From Caballeronia sordidicola (GTDB taxonomy: Bacteria; Pseudomonadota; Gammaproteobacteria; Burkholderiales; Burkholderiaceae): 64,000 bases of DNA. The stretch spans positions 1-64,000 of the forward strand of contig NZ_JNFG01000017.1 in the NCBI RefSeq assembly GCF_000729995.1, written 5' to 3'. A program made the translations under genes and the position numbers. The notes below the pieces were generated by a model. It was not told where the DNA came from. It searched no databases and saw only the letters and a list, made by a program, of their open reading frames with translations. Below, in pieces: positions 61,157-64,000 of this stretch; positions within the stretch are counted from its first letter, which is position 1, and each line of letters begins with the position of its first letter.

Positions 61157-62023
61157 ATGGAAGACATCACGCTGCGCCAATGCCTGAAGGGCGCATGGCG
61201 CGACGCCGCCTCCGCCGTGCGACACATGCCGATCGTATTTCTAGTGGCGTTCGTAGCCGTGCTCGCGACGGGAACCGCCGGATACAAGGCGCAATTCTCC
61301 GGAATGGCGGCATCGGGTGCACTGACGGCGATGACCAGCAGCAGCGCCGGTCACAGCGACGGGTTCACTCAGGGGCTGATCTCTCTCGGCATCACATTCG
61401 TGCAGACGCTGGTTCTGGCAGTGCTGGCCGTGTTTGTGGTCCGCTTCGCGATGAAACTGAGCGCAGAGCCCGTGGCAGCTTCCGCCACGCCCACGCCGAT
61501 ACTCCCGGCGACACGCCTCTGGGACGCCGGTATCCGGCGCTATTTCCTGCTCTGCGTCGCGCTGATTGCCGGGTACGTGGGCGCGACGCTCGCGGTCATG
61601 ATCGTCTGGATCGGGTTGCGGCTGGCGGGATTGTCCAGCGGCACGTCAATGGCTGCCACTGCCACGCTCGCGGTGCTGGTCGTATGCGGCGTGAGTTATG
61701 TGTCGGCGCGGCTCTCCTTGCTGTTTCCGCATACTGCGGCTGGCGGCCGGATTCAATGGCGCGCCGCCTGGGAGGACTCGCGCGGGCACTTCTGGTTTAT
61801 CGCGACGGCTGCGTTGCTCGCGATCCTGCCTATCGTGGGAATCGCAACGGTGCTGACGGTGGTCGCGGAAATGCTGGCGGCGGCAGGATCCATCGGCAGC
61901 CTGACCTTGGGTCTGATGATTGTGCAAAGCGTGGGCACGCTGCTTTATACGGCGACGGGAGCGACCTGTTCGGTCTGGCTTTACAGGAAGTTCGCGGCGA
62001 TCTTGAGGGCGGAACCGGCGTGA
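61157..62023 (+). CDS. Conserved-looking inner-membrane protein of unknown function
   Basis: 288 residues. About six hydrophobic segments (roughly 24-45, 70-97, 130-152, 158-182, 213-240, 243-272). No catalytic motif recognised. Starts MEDITLRQCLKGAWRDA with an amphipathic N-terminal stretch before the first membrane segment. Codon use matches the neighbours. No recognisable operon partner; ribB lies convergent after a shared terminator. Confidence 0.8.
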   Translation: MEDITLRQCLKGAWRDAASAVRHMPIVFLVAFVAVLATGTAGYKAQFSGMAASGALTAMTSSSAGHSDGFTQGLISLGITFVQTLVLAVLAVFVVRFAMKLSAEPVAASATPTPILPATRLWDAGIRRYFLLCVALIAGYVGATLAVMIVWIGLRLAGLSSGTSMAATATLAVLVVCGVSYVSARLSLLFPHTAAGGRIQWRAAWEDSRGHFWFIATAALLAILPIVGIATVLTVVAEMLAAAGSIGSLTLGLMIVQSVGTLLYTATGATCSVWLYRKFAAILRAEPA

Positions 62024-62153
62024 TTTTTTGTGTGGAAGGTGTTTGGGATTCGACGCTTGCTTGAGAGTGGTTTGAAGCGCTTCGATTGGCGCGGCGGCGG
62101 TTGAGTTTTTGCCGGACGCGGCTGTTCTGAGTTTTCCTACGATGCGCAAATGC

Positions 62154-62183
62154 AAAACGCGGCCCTTCTCAGGGCCGCGTTTT
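62154..62183. terminator. Bidirectional terminator between membrane protein and ribB
   Basis: 13-bp perfect stem (aaaacgcggccct 62154-62166 with agggccgcgtttt 62171-62183) giving T runs on both strands. Confidence 0.9.
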
Positions 62184-62228
62184 TCCGTTGCTCTCGACAC
62201 TCCGTTGAACGGAGCCTCGCTCCCGCCG

Positions 62229-62948
62229 TTAAACCGTTTCCTCCGCCAACTCACGCGCGGCGGCGAGCGCCATCCGGAAATCGGCGAGTTCGGCGATGGT
62301 CAGCACCGGAATGTTGCGCTCCTTCACGAACGCATCGATCTGCGCGCCGCGCGCCATCGTGCCATCCGGGTTCATCAGTTCGCACAGCACGCCAGCCGGC
62401 TTCAACCCGGCGAGGATTGTCAGATCGACGGTTCCTTCCGTATGGCCGCGCCGGGTCAGCACGCCGCCCGGCTGCGCGCGCAGCGGGAATACATGACCCG
62501 GGCTCACGATATCGCCAGCTTTAGCGTTATCGCCGATCGCGGCGCGGATCGTGGTCAGCCGGTCCACGGCGGATACCCCCGTCGTCACGCCCTCGCGTGC
62601 TTCGATAGAGACCGTGAACGCGGTGCCGTATTTGCTCCCGTTGTCGGCGACCATCGGCGGCAGGTGGAGCGCGCGAGCGGTCTCGTCAGGAAGGCACAAG
62701 CACACGATGCCGCTGCACTCTCGGATCATCAGCGCCATGCCTTCGACGTCGAGCTTTTCAGCGGCGTAAATGAGGTCGGCTTCGTTCTCGCGATCGTCGT
62801 CGTCGAGCAGGGCGACCGCGCGGCCTTCGCGCAACGCTTGCAGGGCAGCGGCAATTCGGTGGGGGATAGCAACGGACGCGTCGCCTGCGCGAAGTTGCGC
62901 AAGATCAGCAAAGGCGGTGGCCGGGGAGGTGGAAACTGAGTAGGACAT
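62229..62948 (-). CDS. ribB: 3,4-dihydroxy-2-butanone-4-phosphate synthase
   Basis: 239 residues, single-domain form. Motifs '[20 protein letters not shown]' and '[20 protein letters not shown]' carry the acidic metal-binding and catalytic residues. Makes the four-carbon precursor of riboflavin from ribulose 5-phosphate. An FMN riboswitch lies upstream in the same direction, so expression falls when FMN is plentiful. Confidence 0.95.
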   Translation of the reverse strand: MSYSVSTSPATAFADLAQLRAGDASVAIPHRIAAALQALREGRAVALLDDDDRENEADLIYAAEKLDVEGMALMIRECSGIVCLCLPDETARALHLPPMVADNGSKYGTAFTVSIEAREGVTTGVSAVDRLTTIRAAIGDNAKAGDIVSPGHVFPLRAQPGGVLTRRGHTEGTVDLTILAGLKPAGVLCELMNPDGTMARGAQIDAFVKERNIPVLTIAELADFRMALAAARELAEETV

Positions 62949-63112
62949 GGATGAAACGCTCTCGCAAAAGAAAATGGGGCGAAAAACGTTTCAGGGCATT
63001 GCAAACAGACAGAACGACACGCGTTTTCAGCGCCGTGAATTCGACAGCGCCGGTTCATCGCGGGCGCAAATACGCCGCGGCAAACACGCGAAACGGACAT
63101 GACCGTCTGCAC

Positions 63113-63294
63113 ATCTTCTTCCATCCGGACTATGACCGTCGGCTCTGGCATCTCACCAGATCTGCTGACCCCGTTACTTGTGACCTGTGGCTCGCAATTG
63201 CTTGCAAGCCGCGTTCACGGGCGCTCGCGGGCTCGCGAGAGGCTTTCGCCGCTCGCATACCGCCGGTGGGGAATTGCACCCCGCCCTGAAGACG
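63113..63294 (-). ncRNA. FMN riboswitch (RFN element)
   Basis: Read on the minus strand the region shows the conserved RFN blocks in order: 'cttcagggcggggtgcaatt', 'ccccaccggcggtatgcg', 'ggtcagcagatctggtgag', 'gagccgacggtcatagtccg' and 'gatggaagaagatg'. These are the hallmark FMN-binding segments. The element lies ~165 bases upstream of ribB. Confidence 0.95.
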
Positions 63295-63397
63295 TACTGA
63301 CTTGTCGCTAAACACTTAACAACGCGACTAATTTCAGGATACAACAGACTTGCTAATGCTGCAGCGCTGCCTGTTTGAAGCTTCTACTTAAACGCGC

Positions 63398-64000
63398 TTA
63401 GCTGGCATCGTCGATACGACGTGAATCGGCCGGAACATGCCAGCGCGGGGGCGTTTCCGCGTTCACCGTGACCTGGTATGCGCGCGCTTCCGTATTGCCG
63501 GGATTGCGCAGCGTGTGGGGCTGGTCGGCATCGAACACAATGGCGTCGCCGGTGGCCAGCAACTGCGCCCGGTCGTGCACGCGGATTTCCAGCGTGCCGT
63601 CGCTCACGACCAGATTGATCGTGGTGCCGGGCGGGCGCGGGCTGCCGGATTCGGCGTGCAGCGGCGCGATCCGCAATTCATGGAATTCCGCCGATGCCGG
63701 TGCGCTCAGCGGAAACAGCGGCCGGGCCGAGAAGCGTCCATTCGATGTCACAAGCCGCGTTGCCTGCTCGGCCGGCAAATATTCGATGCCATTGGTCGCG
63801 TGGCGTCGAAGAAACGCGGCTACCGATACCTTCAGGGCGCTCGAAATCTTGTGCAGCACCTTGATGGACGGCACGCTGCGCCCCGATTCGATCTGCGCCA
63901 GCATGGCCCGCGATACGCCTGAGGCGCGAGCGAGGGCATCGAGCGAGAGCTGGCGTTCAGCGCGCAGCCGCGCCAGGTTCACGCCGACGAGATATTCGAG
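63398..64000 (-). CDS. XRE-family regulator with C-terminal cupin domain, 5' end beyond window
   Basis: At least 200 residues. HTH: 'LDALARASGVSRAMLAQIES' then 'SVPSIKVLHKISSALKVSVA'. Cupin half ~105-180: 'LEIRVHDRAQLLATGDAIVF' and 'FDADQPHTLRNPGNTEARAY'. The frame stays open to the window edge ('LEYLVGVNLARLRAERQLSL'), so a GTG at 63982 is probably not the real start. Such proteins regulate small-molecule metabolism; target unknown. Confidence 0.88.
   Translation of the reverse strand, partial: LEYLVGVNLARLRAERQLSLDALARASGVSRAMLAQIESGRSVPSIKVLHKISSALKVSVAAFLRRHATNGIEYLPAEQATRLVTSNGRFSARPLFPLSAPASAEFHELRIAPLHAESGSPRPPGTTINLVVSDGTLEIRVHDRAQLLATGDAIVFDADQPHTLRNPGNTEARAYQVTVNAETPPRWHVPADSRRIDDAS

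Overview
The window looks like a chromosomal segment of a GC-rich beta-proteobacterium of the Burkholderiaceae (Paraburkholderia/Caballeronia/Burkholderia type). This rests on recognisable protein families and gene orders: hexR-edd-eda-gntP-gntK, murU-amgK divergent from lptD-surA-pdxA-rsmA, glyQ-glyS-gmhB-plsC, and miaB-phoH-ybeY-chaC-corC-lnt. Species assignment is an inference from these, not from a database search.

Layout. 1-3017 is the C-terminal part of a trimeric autotransporter adhesin (YadA/Hia type) cut by the window edge. 3228-8901 is an Entner-Doudoroff/gluconate module: the RpiR-family repressor HexR faces edd-eda, followed by a gluconate permease and gluconokinase, with two HexR-like operators between hexR and edd. 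9349-30707 is the unusual part: a tandem array of five paralogous bacterial-Ig-repeat proteins (1878, 964, 1530, 1635 and 311 residues) plus the 3' remnant of a sixth. They share an N-terminal unit without a signal peptide and a nearly identical C-terminal domain of about 160 residues. Between these lie variable numbers of Ig-like units. Each gene has a long leader, and the leaders fall into two conserved types (genes 1+2 and genes 3+4). The array shows very recent internal duplication (a 1278-bp tandem repeat in gene 1 and a 681-bp repeat in gene 2). Gene 1 has a one-base frameshift that rewrites the last residues of its C-terminus. The array ends in scar tissue where a rearranged copy of part of purB is fused to the beheaded sixth paralogue.

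30788-33626 holds purB flanked by two type II toxin-antitoxin pairs (ParD-like/RelE-ParE-like and FitA/FitB-like). 33650-41394 is core envelope and housekeeping: MurNAc recycling (murU, amgK), LPS assembly (lptD), the periplasmic chaperone surA, pdxA and rsmA. 41822-44597 has a porin, a LysR regulator and glyoxalase I. 44768-57890 is a long minus-strand run: metallopeptidase, plsC, gmhB, glyS, glyQ, GNAT, lnt, corC, chaC, ybeY, phoH, miaB. 58062-60781 is a LysR regulator divergent from a VOC protein and an MFS exporter, with a perfect 10-bp inverted repeat between them. After a 33-bp minisatellite come an unknown membrane protein, ribB under an FMN riboswitch, and an XRE-cupin regulator cut by the right edge.

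No tRNA, rRNA, insertion sequence, CRISPR array or type I secretion gene was recognised in the window. The Ig-repeat proteins therefore depend on an exporter encoded elsewhere if, as inferred, they are type I secretion substrates.
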